Counted from the first letter of the stretch, positions 19,311 to 30,913 are shown. The stretch is 64,000 nt of DNA from Okeania sp. KiyG1 (GCF_014132355.1 NZ_BLZO01000025.1:94058-158057); one strand, 5' to 3'. Numbers and translations: made by a program. Notes: generated from the letters alone by a model not told the origin.

Positions 19311-21065
19311 ATGGCTCAATCTTCTCAAGTACGACTGCAAAAATTAGCCTCCTATTTAGGTCCCCACTGGAAAAAGTCATCATTAGGAGTTTTTTCTCTA
19401 CTAATAGTCAATAGTTTAGGAATTTATATTCCCAAATTAATTAGTCAAGCAATAGATGATTTAAAAGTAGCAACTAAAATTGATGAATTTTTATACTATG
19501 TAGTAGCAATTATAATTTTTGCCTCCATTATGTGGGTAATTAGAATAGTATCGCGCATACTCATATTTGGAGTAGGGAGACAGGTAGAATTTGACCTCAA
19601 ACAAAAGATTTTTAATCGACTCTTAAAATTAGAGCCATCCTATTTTAGTAATAATACAATAGGAGATTTAATTAACCGCGCCACAAGTGATGTTGATAAT
19701 ATCCGCAGGTTATTAGGTTTTGCAGTATTAAGTATTAGCAATACAATTTTTGCTTATGGTTTAACTCTGCCAGTTATGCTTTCTATTAATGTACGGTTAA
19801 GTTTATTAGCAGTTTCTGTTTATCCTATCATGCTAATACTGGTGAAAATATTTAGTAATAAATTGCAGAGTCAACAATTAGCTGTACAAGAAGAACTTTC
19901 TAATATGAGCGATTTGATTCAAGAGGATATGAATGGTATTTCTCTTATCAAAATTTATGCTCAAGAGGAAAATGAGCGACAAGGTTTTAGTGATTATAAT
20001 CAGCGACTTTTAGAGGCAAATTTAGAGTTGGCTAAAACTCGTAATATTCTTTTTCCTATTCTAGTTAGTTTAGCAAGTTCAAGTTTATTAATATTGCTAA
20101 TGAATGGGTCAATATACTTGGAAAATGGTGAATTAACGGTTGGTAATTTTGTAGCTTTAATTCTTTATGTTGAGCGTTTAGTTTTTCCCACTGCATTACT
20201 AGGTTTTACTATTACTGCTTATCAAAGAGGAGAAGTAAGTATTGATCGTATAGAAGCTATTCTCACAGTTGAACCGAAAATTAAAGACCATGAATCACCT
20301 CTAGATTTTCCAAAAGTGGTAAAAGGTTGGGTAAAAAGCCAAGGGTTAACATATACTTATCCGGGTAGTAAAACACCAGCCTTAGACAACATTAATTTTC
20401 TGATTCAACCAGGAGAAACTATTGCTATTGTCGGTTCTATTGGTGCAGGAAAATCAACTTTAGCAAATACATTACCTCGACTTTTAGATATTAATATTGA
20501 CCAACTATTTATAGATGGCTATGACATAACTCAACTAAAATTAACAGATTTACGCAGGGCGATCGCCTACGTTCCTCAAGAAAGTTTTCTCTTCAGTACA
20601 ACAATTAAAAATAACATCTGTTATGGCGACCCATTAGCAAAACAAATAGAAATAGAAGTGGCTGCTAAACAAGCACAAATTCACGAAGAAATTCTCACCT
20701 TTCCCCAACAATATGAAACGATAGTTGGAGAAAGAGGGATTACTTTATCAGGAGGACAAAGACAAAGAACGGCATTAGCAAGAGCATTATTAGTTGATGC
20801 CCCAATATTAATTTTAGATGATGCACTTTCCAGCGTAGATAATCAGACAGCAACTCATATTTTGCAAAATTTATCAACTGGAACTCAAAAGAAAACTGTA
20901 ATTTTTATTTCTCATCAAATGTCTGCTGCTGCTACTGCCAATAGAATTTTTGTCATGGATAAAGGCAAAATTATACAAACTGGAAATCATGCAGAATTAG
21001 TAGAGCAAACTGGATTATATCAGTCACTTTGGAATGAGCAAAAATTAAAGCAGTTATTAGAATAG
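19311..21065 (+). CDS. ABC exporter half-transporter (MdlB/YheI-like)
   Basis: 584 residues: about six transmembrane helices (residues 20-300), then a nucleotide-binding domain. Visible motifs are Walker A GSIGAGKST (375-383), Q-loop VPQESFLFS, signature LSGGQ (479-483), Walker B ILILDDALSSVD (about 499-510) and switch histidine FISHQ. The usual catalytic Glu after Walker B is Asp. This is typical of one partner in heterodimeric exporters such as YheH/YheI or MdlA/MdlB, so it may pair with another subunit encoded elsewhere. Substrate unknown. Inner membrane. No partner gene lies next to it. Confidence 0.85.
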   Translation: MAQSSQVRLQKLASYLGPHWKKSSLGVFSLLIVNSLGIYIPKLISQAIDDLKVATKIDEFLYYVVAIIIFASIMWVIRIVSRILIFGVGRQVEFDLKQKIFNRLLKLEPSYFSNNTIGDLINRATSDVDNIRRLLGFAVLSISNTIFAYGLTLPVMLSINVRLSLLAVSVYPIMLILVKIFSNKLQSQQLAVQEELSNMSDLIQEDMNGISLIKIYAQEENERQGFSDYNQRLLEANLELAKTRNILFPILVSLASSSLLILLMNGSIYLENGELTVGNFVALILYVERLVFPTALLGFTITAYQRGEVSIDRIEAILTVEPKIKDHESPLDFPKVVKGWVKSQGLTYTYPGSKTPALDNINFLIQPGETIAIVGSIGAGKSTLANTLPRLLDINIDQLFIDGYDITQLKLTDLRRAIAYVPQESFLFSTTIKNNICYGDPLAKQIEIEVAAKQAQIHEEILTFPQQYETIVGERGITLSGGQRQRTALARALLVDAPILILDDALSSVDNQTATHILQNLSTGTQKKTVIFISHQMSAAATANRIFVMDKGKIIQTGNHAELVEQTGLYQSLWNEQKLKQLLE

Positions 21066-22065
<1,000 letters not shown>

Positions 22066-22641
22066 ATGCTGGCAACTGAGCAAAAATATTACTCTACCGA
22101 AGAGTATTTAGAACTGGAAGAAGCAGCAGAATTTAGAAGTGAATATCGTCAGGGGGAAATAATTCAAATGGTTGGATGTACACCAAATCACAATTTAATT
22201 TATGGTAACTTTTATGCTGCACTGAAGTATGCACTAAAAGGTAAACCATATTGAGTATTTATGACTGATTTACGTTTATGGATACCTGAATCTAGACTTT
22301 ATACTTATCCAGATGTAATGGTTGTTGCTATTCCTTTAGTCTATGCTGAAAATAGACGGGACACTATTACTAATCCTCTAATAATTGCAGAAGTATTATC
22401 AAATTCTACAGAAAGCTATTACCGAGGAAAAAAAATTGAGTATTACCGAAGTATGAGTAGTTTTCAAGAATATATTTTGATTGACCAATATAGGAATCAT
22501 GTAGAACAATTTAGCAAGACTGAAGAGGGGAAATGGTTATTATCAGAATTTAGTAATTTAGAAGATAATTTGTATTTAAGTTCTGTTGAATCTGGAATAT
22601 CTTTACAGGATATTTACGAAGAAGTTGAATTTGAGGAGTAG
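22066..22641 (+). pseudogene. Uma2-family (DUF820) nuclease gene with an in-frame stop
   Basis: An ATG with a strong AAGGAG site at 22066 opens a Uma2 protein (STEEYLELEEAAEFRSEYRQ, then GEIIQMVG, HNLIYGNFYAALKYAL). A TGA at 22252 interrupts it after KGKPY. The same frame then continues through VFMTDLRLWIPESRLYTYPD to a natural end at 22641. Uma2 proteins are PD-(D/E)XK nuclease-fold proteins very abundant in cyanobacteria. The TYPDVMVV and IIAEVLSNST motifs hold the presumed metal ligands, and KKIEYYRSM is typical. One base change separates it from a full 191-residue gene. Read-through or restart at the ATG at 22261 is possible; a pseudogene is more likely. Confidence 0.75.
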
Positions 22642-22888
22642 GAAGTAGGAACAGTAGTGAGTAGGGAGTAGGGAGTAGGGAATAGAAAATTAATTATTTT
22701 GGGAAAAATTTAGAAAATCTCTATAGCAATTCCCATCTCTGAGTGACGCATAAAATTCATTAATTTGAGAAACGCTATAGTTTTACCAGAATTAAAAATT
22801 TCTCTACTAAATCAAGCATTGGAACTTAGTCGAAACATGAATTAACGGTTAGATAGCACTTGGTTAATGGAACAATTTCAAACATATA
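22642..22888 (+). repeat. Simple repeats and a Uma2 3' fragment
   Basis: After GGGAGTAGGGAGTAGGG runs, 22780-22885 reads as a decayed Uma2 tail (LPELKISLLNQALELSRNMN, a stop, then STWLMEQFQ). A second copy of part of this tail lies at about 22965-23030 inside the following MITE-like block. Confidence 0.6.
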
Positions 22889-23119
22889 CAGGACTTACGC
22901 ATTTTTCCGGCAAAAACACCATATATACCATAGTGCTATAGTTTTTATCTACTATATGTAGTGCTTAGTCGAAACATGAATTAACGGTTAGATAGCACTT
23001 GGTTAATAGAACAATTTCAAACATATACAGGAATTACGCATTTTTCCGACAAAAACACTATATATACCATAGTGCTATAGTTTTTATCTACTATATGTAG
23101 TGCCTTTGCGTAAGTCCTG
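22889..23119. mobile_element. MITE-like block with CAGGACTTACGCA ends and an internal duplication
   Basis: Bounded by CAGGACTTACGCA at 22889-22901 and TGCGTAAGTCCTG at 23107-23119. Its interior phrase CCATATATACCATAGTGC, then TATAGTTTTTATCTACTATA, is present twice about 137 bases apart. The duplicated unit includes Uma2 tail sequence, so a Uma2 fragment and the element were amplified together. Confidence 0.55.
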
Positions 23120-23380
23120 ATATAGCGTTTTTCAGACTAATGAGGTACACCTATTTTTATTTCTATTCTATTCTTTTCCCTTTTCCCTAAAACCAACGAA
23201 TTTTGTACCTCACCACTGTGGGAATTGCTATTGAGAATTGCTATAAAAATAACTCAGCTTGCCAATAAATTTGTTGAAAAAGTAGATAAATAATGAGTAA
23301 CTTACAAACCAAAATTTTAGCTGATACTTAGATAACTGCAACTTGGTCAGAATATTTACAAGTGCTAGAAAGTATAGATA

Positions 23381-23695
23381 ATGAATATTATTGACTTAGA
23401 AAAATATCCAGCACCAGACTTAGTAATAGAAGTTGCTAATAGTTCGCTTTCTGATGCTCAAGGAGAAAAACTTATTTTATATGAAAATATCGGAGTGGGA
23501 GAATATTGGATAATTGATGTACAAAATGTGCAAGTAATTGCATTTGCTGTAGCAGATAGAGGTAGTAAACAAATTCAAGAATCTCTTGTTTTACCAGAAT
23601 TAAAAATTTCCCTACTTGATGAAGCACTTCAACTTAGTAGGAATATGAATCAACGGTTAGTTGGAGCTTGGTTAATGGAAAAATTTCAGCAATAA
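23381..23695 (+). pseudogene. Half-Uma2 unit 1
   Basis: 104 codons: MNIIDLEKYPAPDLVIEVAN, then SSLSDAQGEK, ENIGVGEYWIIDVQNVQVIA, LPELKISLLDEAL and a MEKFQQ end. It keeps the second half of the PD-(D/E)XK fold, with Glu in VIEVANSS. It lacks the upstream half, including the PD aspartate, so nuclease activity is not expected. This unit uniquely has Ile-Ile in YWIIDV. The upstream N-terminal remnant carries an in-frame TAG. Confidence 0.65.
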
Positions 23696-23788
23696 AAATA
23701 ACTCAGCTTGCCAATAAATTTGTTGAAAAAGTAGATAAATAATGAGTAACTTACAAACCAAAATTTTAACTGATACAAAGTATAGATA

Positions 23789-24103
23789 ATGAATATTATT
23801 GACTTAGAAAAATATCCAGCACCAGACTTAGTAATAGAAGTTGCTAATAGTTCGCTTTCTGATGCTCAAGGAGAAAAACGTATTTTATATGAAAATATCG
23901 GAGTGGGAGAATATTGGATAGTTGATGTACAAAATGTGCAAGTAATTGCATTTGCTGTAGCAGATAGAGGTAGTAAACAAATTCAAGAATCTCTTGTTTT
24001 ACCAGAATTAAAAATTTCCCTACTTGATGAAGCACTTCAACTTAGTAGGAATATGAATCAACGGTTAGTTGGAGCTTGGTTAATGGAAAAATTTCAGCAA
24101 TAA
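23789..24103 (+). pseudogene. Half-Uma2 unit 2
   Basis: Same 104-codon unit, with GEKRILYENIG (Arg where the others have Leu). Its leader is shortened: the WSEYLQVLE remnant present before unit 1 is deleted, leaving only MSNLQTKILTDTK before the start. Confidence 0.65.
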
Positions 24104-24238
24104 AAATAACTCAGCTTGCCAATAAATTTGTTGAAAGAAGTAGATAAATAATGAGTAACTTACAAACCAAAATTTTAGCTGATACTTAGATAACTGCAAC
24201 TTGGTCAGAATATTTACAAGTGCTAGAAAGTATAGATA

Positions 24239-24553
24239 ATGAATATTATTGACTTAGAAAAATATCCAGCACCAGACTTAGTAATAGAAGTTGCTAATAG
24301 TTCGCTTTCTGATGCTCAAGGAGAAAAACTTATTTTATATGAAAATATCGGAGTGGGAGAATATTGGATTGTTGATGTACAAAATGTGCAAGTAATTGCA
24401 TTTGCTGTAGCAGATAGAGGTAGTAAACAAATTCAAGAATCTCTTGTTTTACCAGAATTAAAAATTTCCCTACTTGATGAAGCACTTCAACTTAGTAGGA
24501 ATATGAATCAACGGTTAGTTGGAGCTTGGTTAATGGAAAAATTTCAACAATAA
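24239..24553 (+). pseudogene. Half-Uma2 unit 3
   Basis: First unit of the 907-bp higher-order repeat. Protein identical to the consensus (GVGEYWIVDV). The leader contains the full N-terminal remnant with its stop codon. Confidence 0.65.
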
Positions 24554-24621
24554 AAATAACTCAGCTACTTAGATAACTGCAACTTGGTCAGAATATTTAC
24601 AAGTGCTAGAAAGTATAGATA

Positions 24622-24936
24622 ATGAATATTATTGACTTAGAAAAATATCCAGCACCAGACTTAGTAATAGAAGTTGCTAATAGTTCGCTTTCTGATGCTC
24701 AAGGAGAAAAACTTATTTTATATGAAAATATCGGAGTGGTAGAATATTGGATAGTTGATGTACAAAATGTGCAAGTAATTGCATTTGCTGTAGCAGATAG
24801 AGGTAGTAAACAAATTCAAGAATCTCTTGTTTTACCAGAATTAAAAATTTCCCTACTTGATGAAGCACTTCAACTTAGTAGGAATATGAATCAACGGTTA
24901 GTTGGAGCTTGGTTAATGGAAAAATTTCAACAATAA
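24622..24936 (+). pseudogene. Half-Uma2 unit 4
   Basis: Carries GVVEYWIVDV (Gly to Val), a marker shared with units 6 and 8 but not with 1, 2, 3, 5 or 7. This proves the pairwise (383 + 524) amplification. Its leader is short and is followed downstream by an extra copy of the 3' tail (RNMNQRLVGAWLMEKFQQ). Confidence 0.65.
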
Positions 24937-25145
24937 AAATAACTCAGCTTAGTAGGAATATGAATCAACGGTTAGTTGGAGCTTGGTTAATGGAAAAATT
25001 TCAGCAATAAAAATAACTCAGCTTGCCAATAAATTTGTTGAAAGAAGTAGATAAATAATGAGTAACTTACAAACCAAAATTTTAGCTGATACTTAGATAA
25101 CTGCAACTTGGTCAGAATATTTACAAGTGCTAGAAAGTATAGATA

Positions 25146-25460
25146 ATGAATATTATTGACTTAGAAAAATATCCAGCACCAGACTTAGTAATAGAAGTTG
25201 CTAATAGTTCGCTTTCTGATGCTCAAGGAGAAAAACTTATTTTATATGAAAATATCGGAGTGGGAGAATATTGGATTGTTGATGTACAAAATGTGCAAGT
25301 AATTGCATTTGCTGTAGCAGATAGAGGTAGTAAACAAATTCAAGAATCTCTTGTTTTACCAGAATTAAAAATTTCCCTACTTGATGAAGCACTTCAACTT
25401 AGTAGGAATATGAATCAACGGTTAGTTGGAGCTTGGTTAATGGAAAAATTTCAACAATAA
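25146..25460 (+). pseudogene. Half-Uma2 unit 5
   Basis: Repeats unit 3 exactly at the protein level (GVGEYWIVDV) and has the long leader. It begins the second 907-bp higher-order repeat. Confidence 0.65.
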
Positions 25461-25528
25461 AAATAACTCAGCTACTTAGATAACTGCAACTTGGTCAGAA
25501 TATTTACAAGTGCTAGAAAGTATAGATA

Positions 25529-25843
25529 ATGAATATTATTGACTTAGAAAAATATCCAGCACCAGACTTAGTAATAGAAGTTGCTAATAGTTCGCTTTCT
25601 GATGCTCAAGGAGAAAAACTTATTTTATATGAAAATATCGGAGTGGTAGAATATTGGATAGTTGATGTACAAAATGTGCAAGTAATTGCATTTGCTGTAG
25701 CAGATAGAGGTAGTAAACAAATTCAAGAATCTCTTGTTTTACCAGAATTAAAAATTTCCCTACTTGATGAAGCACTTCAACTTAGTAGGAATATGAATCA
25801 ACGGTTAGTTGGAGCTTGGTTAATGGAAAAATTTCAACAATAA
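25529..25843 (+). pseudogene. Half-Uma2 unit 6
   Basis: Repeats unit 4 (GVVEYWIVDV marker), followed by the same orphan 3' tail copy at about 25855-25915. Confidence 0.65.
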
Positions 25844-26052
25844 AAATAACTCAGCTTAGTAGGAATATGAATCAACGGTTAGTTGGAGCTTGGTTAATGG
25901 AAAAATTTCAACAATAAAAATAACTCAGCTTGCCAATAAATTTGTTGAAAGAAGTAGATAAATAATGAGTAACTTACAAACCAAAATTTTAGCTGATACT
26001 TAGATAACTGCAACTTGGTCAGAATATTTACAAGTGCTAGAAAGTATAGATA

Positions 26053-26367
26053 ATGAATATTATTGACTTAGAAAAATATCCAGCACCAGACTTAGTAATA
26101 GAAGTTGCTAATAGTTCGCTTTCTGATGCTCAAGGAGAAAAACTTATTTTATATGAAAATATCGGAGTGGGAGAATATTGGATTGTTGATGTACAAAATG
26201 TGCAAGTAATTGCATTTGCTGTAGCAGATAGAGGTAGTAAACAAATTCAAGAATCTCTTGTTTTACCAGAATTAAAAATTTCCCTACTTGATGAAGCACT
26301 TCAACTTAGTAGGAATATGAATCAACGGTTAGTTGGAGCTTGGTTAATGGAAAAATTTCAACAATAA
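26053..26367 (+). pseudogene. Half-Uma2 unit 7
   Basis: Repeats units 3 and 5. It begins the third higher-order repeat, of which only the first 383-bp half plus the diverged last unit is present. Confidence 0.65.
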
Positions 26368-26435
26368 AAATAACTCAGCTACTTAGATAACTGCAACTTG
26401 GTCAGAATATTTACAAGTGCTAGAAAGTATAGATA

Positions 26436-26750
26436 ATGAATATTATTGACTTAGAAAAATATCCAGCACCAGACTTAGTAATAGAAGTTGCTAATAGTTC
26501 GCTTTCTGATGCTCAAGGAGAAAAACTTATTTTATATGAAAATATCGGAGTGGTAGAATATTGGATAGTTGATGTACAAAATGTGAAAATTATTGCATTG
26601 TCCGTGGTGGATGGAGGTAGTAAACAAATTAGAGAATCTCTTGTTTTACCAGGATTAAAAATTGCTCTACTTGACGAAGCGCTTCAACATAGTCGAAATA
26701 TGAATCAACGCTTAGTTGGAAGTTGGTTAATGGAAAAATTTCAGCAATAA
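26436..26750 (+). pseudogene. Half-Uma2 unit 8, diverged 3' half
   Basis: The first half matches units 4 and 6 (GVVEYWIVDV). From residue about 50 it diverges: NVKIIALSVVDGGSKQIRES, LPGLKIALLDEALQHSRNMN, VGSWLMEKFQQ. It is probably the ancestral 3' end at the array edge, not homogenised with the rest. The junction marks a recombination point. Confidence 0.65.
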
Positions 26751-26765
26751 AAATAACTCAGCTTA

Positions 26766-27176
26766 AAAATAAATCATCTTGGCTGAGTCAGATATTTATT
26801 AATATATTTATCACAAAAAAATTATCTTTTCTGTAGCTGGTTTAATACACCACCATCTTAGAAATTGTTTGAGGTTTGTAGACACTAAGTGGGTAAGCAT
26901 TCAGCTAGCTCGCTGTCAGCTATCAGCAACAAGACTCTCTCATATAGGACAGTATTGAAATTAACAACTGACTTTAAGGGTAAGGGAGGCAACTTTTGTA
27001 GTAAGACAATTAAATATTGCTTTGATCCTAAACTAAAAGCAATAGCTGAAGTCCGCAGTTACGACCATAGGAGGCTAGCTGATGGCTGACGGCTGAATGC
27101 TTACCTAAGTGGTGTGTACAAAACTATCCATAAGCAATTTTCCCTTCTGCCTTCTGCCTTCTGCCTTCTGACTTCT
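26766..27176. repeat. Gap with dispersed repeat
   Basis: About 26890-27090 is a copy of a block (GCATTCAGCTAGCTCGCTGT ... GGAGGCAACTTTTGTAGTAA ... GACCATAGGAGGCTAGCTG) found again at about 50480-50690. The open frame it contains is not a gene. A TTCTGCCTTCTGCC run ends the gap. Confidence 0.6.
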
Positions 27177-27554
27177 TCAATTACAATTTGTCAGATATTC
27201 TGTCCAAACATATCCTGTAACTGGCTCAATAATCTTGACCCAAAACAAACCTTCGATTCCATCCGCAGTTTCTAACTCTACTGTATCTCCATCATCAACT
27301 GTACCAACAACATTACCATTAGGTACTTCTCGGACATTCAGAACAAGACGTTCATTTGTAGAAGAACTTGGCATTGAAACTTCACAACTATCAACAGCAG
27401 CTAATAAAAATTTATCGGTTTTTTCAGTTAAAACTTGATTTGCTATTTGTGATTTAGCCAAAGCGGGGGATGTATTAATAGGTAGAACTTTCACACCTAA
27501 AATCGAGAATAAAATTAGGGGAATTATAGTTAAAGATAGTTGCTTAATATTCAT
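27177..27554 (-). CDS. Secreted SH3b-domain protein
   Basis: 125 residues. A signal peptide spans residues 1-33 (hydrophobic LSLTIIPLILFSILGVKVL, cleavage near SPALA|K). Residues 68-122 form a bacterial SH3 (SH3_3) domain: LNVREVPNGNVVGTVDDG, VELETADG, WVKIIEPVTGYVWTEYL. Such domains bind peptidoglycan or proteins in the periplasm. Two cysteines (SCEVSM and the C-terminal TNCN) could form a disulfide. No partner gene is adjacent, so the role is unknown. Confidence 0.8.
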   Translation of the reverse strand: MNIKQLSLTIIPLILFSILGVKVLPINTSPALAKSQIANQVLTEKTDKFLLAAVDSCEVSMPSSSTNERLVLNVREVPNGNVVGTVDDGDTVELETADGIEGLFWVKIIEPVTGYVWTEYLTNCN

Positions 27555-27884
27555 TTTTAGTTAAAGTTATCTAACTCAAGTTATAGAATAAATAATAACA
27601 TAAATAAAAACTATAGTCTGAATAAATTCAACAAGTAATTAATCTACTTGTGTTAATTTTATTTGTACTCTTTCTATAGCAATCCCAAATTATTTGTCAA
27701 AAATCTAAGGATACATAAAAACTCTGAAATGTTTATTCCTGTTCCTTAAATTACCGAATAGTTAATATGTAAAACATCTCCTTTAAAGGAGAAACAAGAA
27801 AAAATTTTCACGCTCCGCATCAATCCTCTTCTTTTCAGGGAGAAGTAATAATTAATTATTAATTATTAATTGTTGAATATAGTT
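27555..27884. repeat. Gap with dispersed repeat
   Basis: About 27745-27870 is an inverted copy of the dispersed repeat AATTATTAATTACTTCTCC...GAAACAAGAAAAA...TTAAATTACCGAATA seen near 8690-8830, 36540-36800 and 49600-49940. No gene seen. Confidence 0.55.
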
Positions 27885-28271
27885 TTATGGAAATATTATT
27901 CTACCTCTAAAGCCACGATCGCTTCTAAAGATAAATACAGTACCTTGTTTTTCAACTTGCATAGTAGCATTTCCATTATTAGTATTGATACGATAAGTTC
28001 CATCAGTAGGATATTTATTTAGAGAGAACTGAGTACTAAGAGAACCATCCCATTCAATATCAAACTTTACACCAGAGTTGCTTGTAACTACATTGACATT
28101 ACAACGTCCTGTAGACCGAACTCTACCATCAAAATCAATTAGGACACAAGCAGCACGCCTTTGTTCAGTCTTTGACTCAGCGATACTCTTAGGAGCAGTA
28201 AAGCCAACTAAAATTACACAAAATGTTAAAGTTGTGATTAACTTATGTAGAAAAAATAACGATTTATTCAT
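27885..28271 (-). CDS. Small secreted protein, unknown family
   Basis: About 128 residues from the ATG at 28271 (an in-frame TTG three codons earlier is less likely). Signal peptide MNKSLFFLHKLITTLTFCVI to about SIAES. The mature part has ACVLIDFDGRVRSTGRCNVN, with two cysteines 15 apart, and FDIEWDGSLSTQFSL and NNGNATMQVEKQGTVFIF, suggesting a small beta-rich fold. Exported to the periplasm or outside. Family not recognised. Confidence 0.65.
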   Translation of the reverse strand: MNKSLFFLHKLITTLTFCVILVGFTAPKSIAESKTEQRRAACVLIDFDGRVRSTGRCNVNVVTSNSGVKFDIEWDGSLSTQFSLNKYPTDGTYRINTNNGNATMQVEKQGTVFIFRSDRGFRGRIIFP

Positions 28272-28280
28272 TTTAATCAA

Positions 28281-28902
28281 CTTAATTTGACTGGATAATT
28301 TATATTATACTTTTCCTAACTTAAAATTGATGATTGCTGACCAGAGTATGAGAATTTTAATTTTGAAGAAACAGCAAATTTAATGGTTGATTAAAAATGC
28401 TTACTCCGTCAAAAAAAATGTCCTTTATAGATGAAAGTAAAGTTATGATAATTGAGATTACTTGTAAGCATTTAGCTAGCTCCCAGTCAGCGCTTCCCTG
28501 CGGGATGCTACGCAAACAGCAATTAGTAATTATTCATTACTTCTCAGGCTTTGCAAGGGGACCTATGTCAGTAACTTTTTATTCAAACTCAATTTCAAAG
28601 GTTGCTTTTACCTTCCCCAAAATTAGCTGATAGCTAATAGCTGAAGGCTGTTTGCGCAGCATTCCGCAGGAAATACTTACGATTACTTAACAAACAATAA
28701 TAACTGAAGTTATGATATAGCAATCCCAAATGATTTGTAAAAAATCTCCGCATAGATAAAAACTTTAAGACTTTTACCCACTATTCCCTGTTCCCTAAAT
28801 TTAAAGATATTTTTACCTGCAATTGAAATAGGATGGCGATACATAGTAGTCTTAAATGATTTGTCAAAAACTCACTCATAGAAAACTAAAAAATAGAACA
28901 TT
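28281..28902. repeat. Gap with dispersed repeats
   Basis: About 28460-28680 holds the CATTTAGCTAGCTCCCAGTC block and two mini-repeat copies in opposite orientation (about 28492-28520 and 28647-28672). The phrase AGCAATCCCAAATGATTTGT recurs near 27679. No gene seen; the leuB promoter should be in the last 200 bases. Confidence 0.55.
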
Positions 28903-29979
<1,077 letters not shown>

Positions 29980-30088
29980 GCAAAGATATGTTCAACAATT
30001 AATAATTAATAATTAATAATTAATAATTACCTCTCCTTGAAAACGGACAGGATTAACTCAAAGGAAAATTATTTCTTGTTTCTCCTTA
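29980..30088. repeat. Dispersed repeat piece downstream of leuB
   Basis: TTCAACAATTAATAATTAAT, then ACCTCTCCTTGAAAACGG and TTTCTTGTTTCTCCTTAA, is the 5' part of the dispersed repeat seen near 8690. It is interrupted exactly where the solo IS right end begins at 30089. A second copy of the leuB tail (GAAGTGTTGTTGAAAGTTTT) plus this repeat start is present near 31078-31150. Confidence 0.6.
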
Positions 30089-30204
30089 ATAGGGCGGTAG
30101 GGCCCAGACGTCCTTAAAGCACGCGCTTGCCCGATGCAATGGCAGGGCTACGAAACGAGAGAGCTTACACAATGCGCGCCAGCGAGCGTGTGGGAGTATG
30201 TCAC
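30089..30204 (+). ncRNA. Solo IS right end / omega-RNA-like element without tnpB
   Basis: The 116 bases from TAGGGCGGTAGGGC to GTGTGGGAGTATGTCAC match the 3' end of the tnpB element at 43741-43852 piece by piece: AGGGCGGTAGGG, CCTTAAAGC, GGGCTACGAAACGAGA, GCGCCAGCGAGCGTGTGG. In TnpB systems this segment is the guide-RNA scaffold. Here it stands alone inside another repeat, so it is a tnpB-less derivative or a guide-RNA remnant. Expression is not shown. Confidence 0.6.
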
Positions 30205-30421
30205 GATTTAAAGAATTTAATCAAGTAGTGTGCGGAAATTTATTAATGGTCAAACTCAATTAGAAATTACTTTTGACCTTTGACTTCTGACCGCTATATA
30301 CTGACCAGGAGTAACCCAAGCTCAATAGCTAACGGCAATTTCTTTTCTGTACTGAAAGTGAAGCTCAAAAATTATCAGTACAGTCAACTCCACTTGAACA
30401 AATAGGAAAAGGAAACAAATT

Positions 30422-30913
30422 ATGGCAACAAATGAAGAGCAAATGATAGAAGGTTCGGAATACCTGAAAAGAACTATAGGTATTTCTTCAGCTCCTTTTG
30501 AAGCATATCTTAATTATGGGTATGCGTTACTCGCTATTGCTGGAGCTGATGGGGATGTGCCAGAAGCAGAGATGAACTGGTTAATAAATCATCAACGGAT
30601 AGTTGGCGCTCCTGAAGAAGCGATCAAAAAATACAAAGAATTTGACTACAAGAATGCCAAGTTGGAAGACTTGTTGCCCAATATAAAAACAGATGTTCCT
30701 AACTGGTCAGCACCAAGAACATTACTTTATCATGCTATTAAAATGTCTCGGGCTGATAAAGATTACGCAAAGCAAGAGGAAGAAGCTGTAAAAAAAGCGG
30801 CTAAATTGTTGGGAGTTGAAGATGATATTACCCTATCTCTAAATATATTAGTAGAGATGGAAGAAAAAGTTGAGAGTATGCTGAAGGCGCTGATCCATAC
30901 TGAAACTTTATAG
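30422..30913 (+). CDS. TerB-like protein, copy 1
   Basis: 163 residues, helical, acidic and soluble. YALLAIAGADGDVPEAEMNW and SRADKDYAKQEEEAVKKAAK are the two acidic metal-site phrases of the TerB-like (tellurite resistance B) fold. The C-terminus is a long helix (LNILVEMEEKVESMLKAL). The ribosome site AGGAAAAGGAAAC precedes the ATG. About 85% identical to the copy at 31749-32240 and followed by the same hairpin terminator. Function in cyanobacteria unknown; no other ter genes nearby. Confidence 0.75.
   Translation: MATNEEQMIEGSEYLKRTIGISSAPFEAYLNYGYALLAIAGADGDVPEAEMNWLINHQRIVGAPEEAIKKYKEFDYKNAKLEDLLPNIKTDVPNWSAPRTLLYHAIKMSRADKDYAKQEEEAVKKAAKLLGVEDDITLSLNILVEMEEKVESMLKALIHTETL

Larger units (their letters stand above)
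23292..26765 (+). repeat. Tandem array of eight truncated Uma2 genes
   Basis: Eight almost identical open frames of 104 codons start at 23381, 23789, 24239, 24622, 25146, 25529, 26053 and 26436. Start-to-start distances are 408, 450, 383, 524, 383, 524 and 383, so from 24239 on there is a higher-order repeat of 907 bp (383 + 524). Most units are preceded by a remnant of the true Uma2 N-terminus (MSNLQTKILADT, stop, ITATWSEYLQVLESID). That remnant joins the second half out of frame, so the middle of the gene is deleted. The near-identity of units indicates recent unequal recombination. Confidence 0.85.

Noticed and set aside
23292-26765. CRISPR-like or other regular repeat array
   Set aside because: Units are 383-524 bp with coding similarity to Uma2; there are no short repeats with unique spacers and no cas genes.
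26889-27089. 66-codon open frame on the plus strand
   Set aside because: It lies in a dispersed block repeated at about 50475-50690, where the frame is not kept; not a gene.
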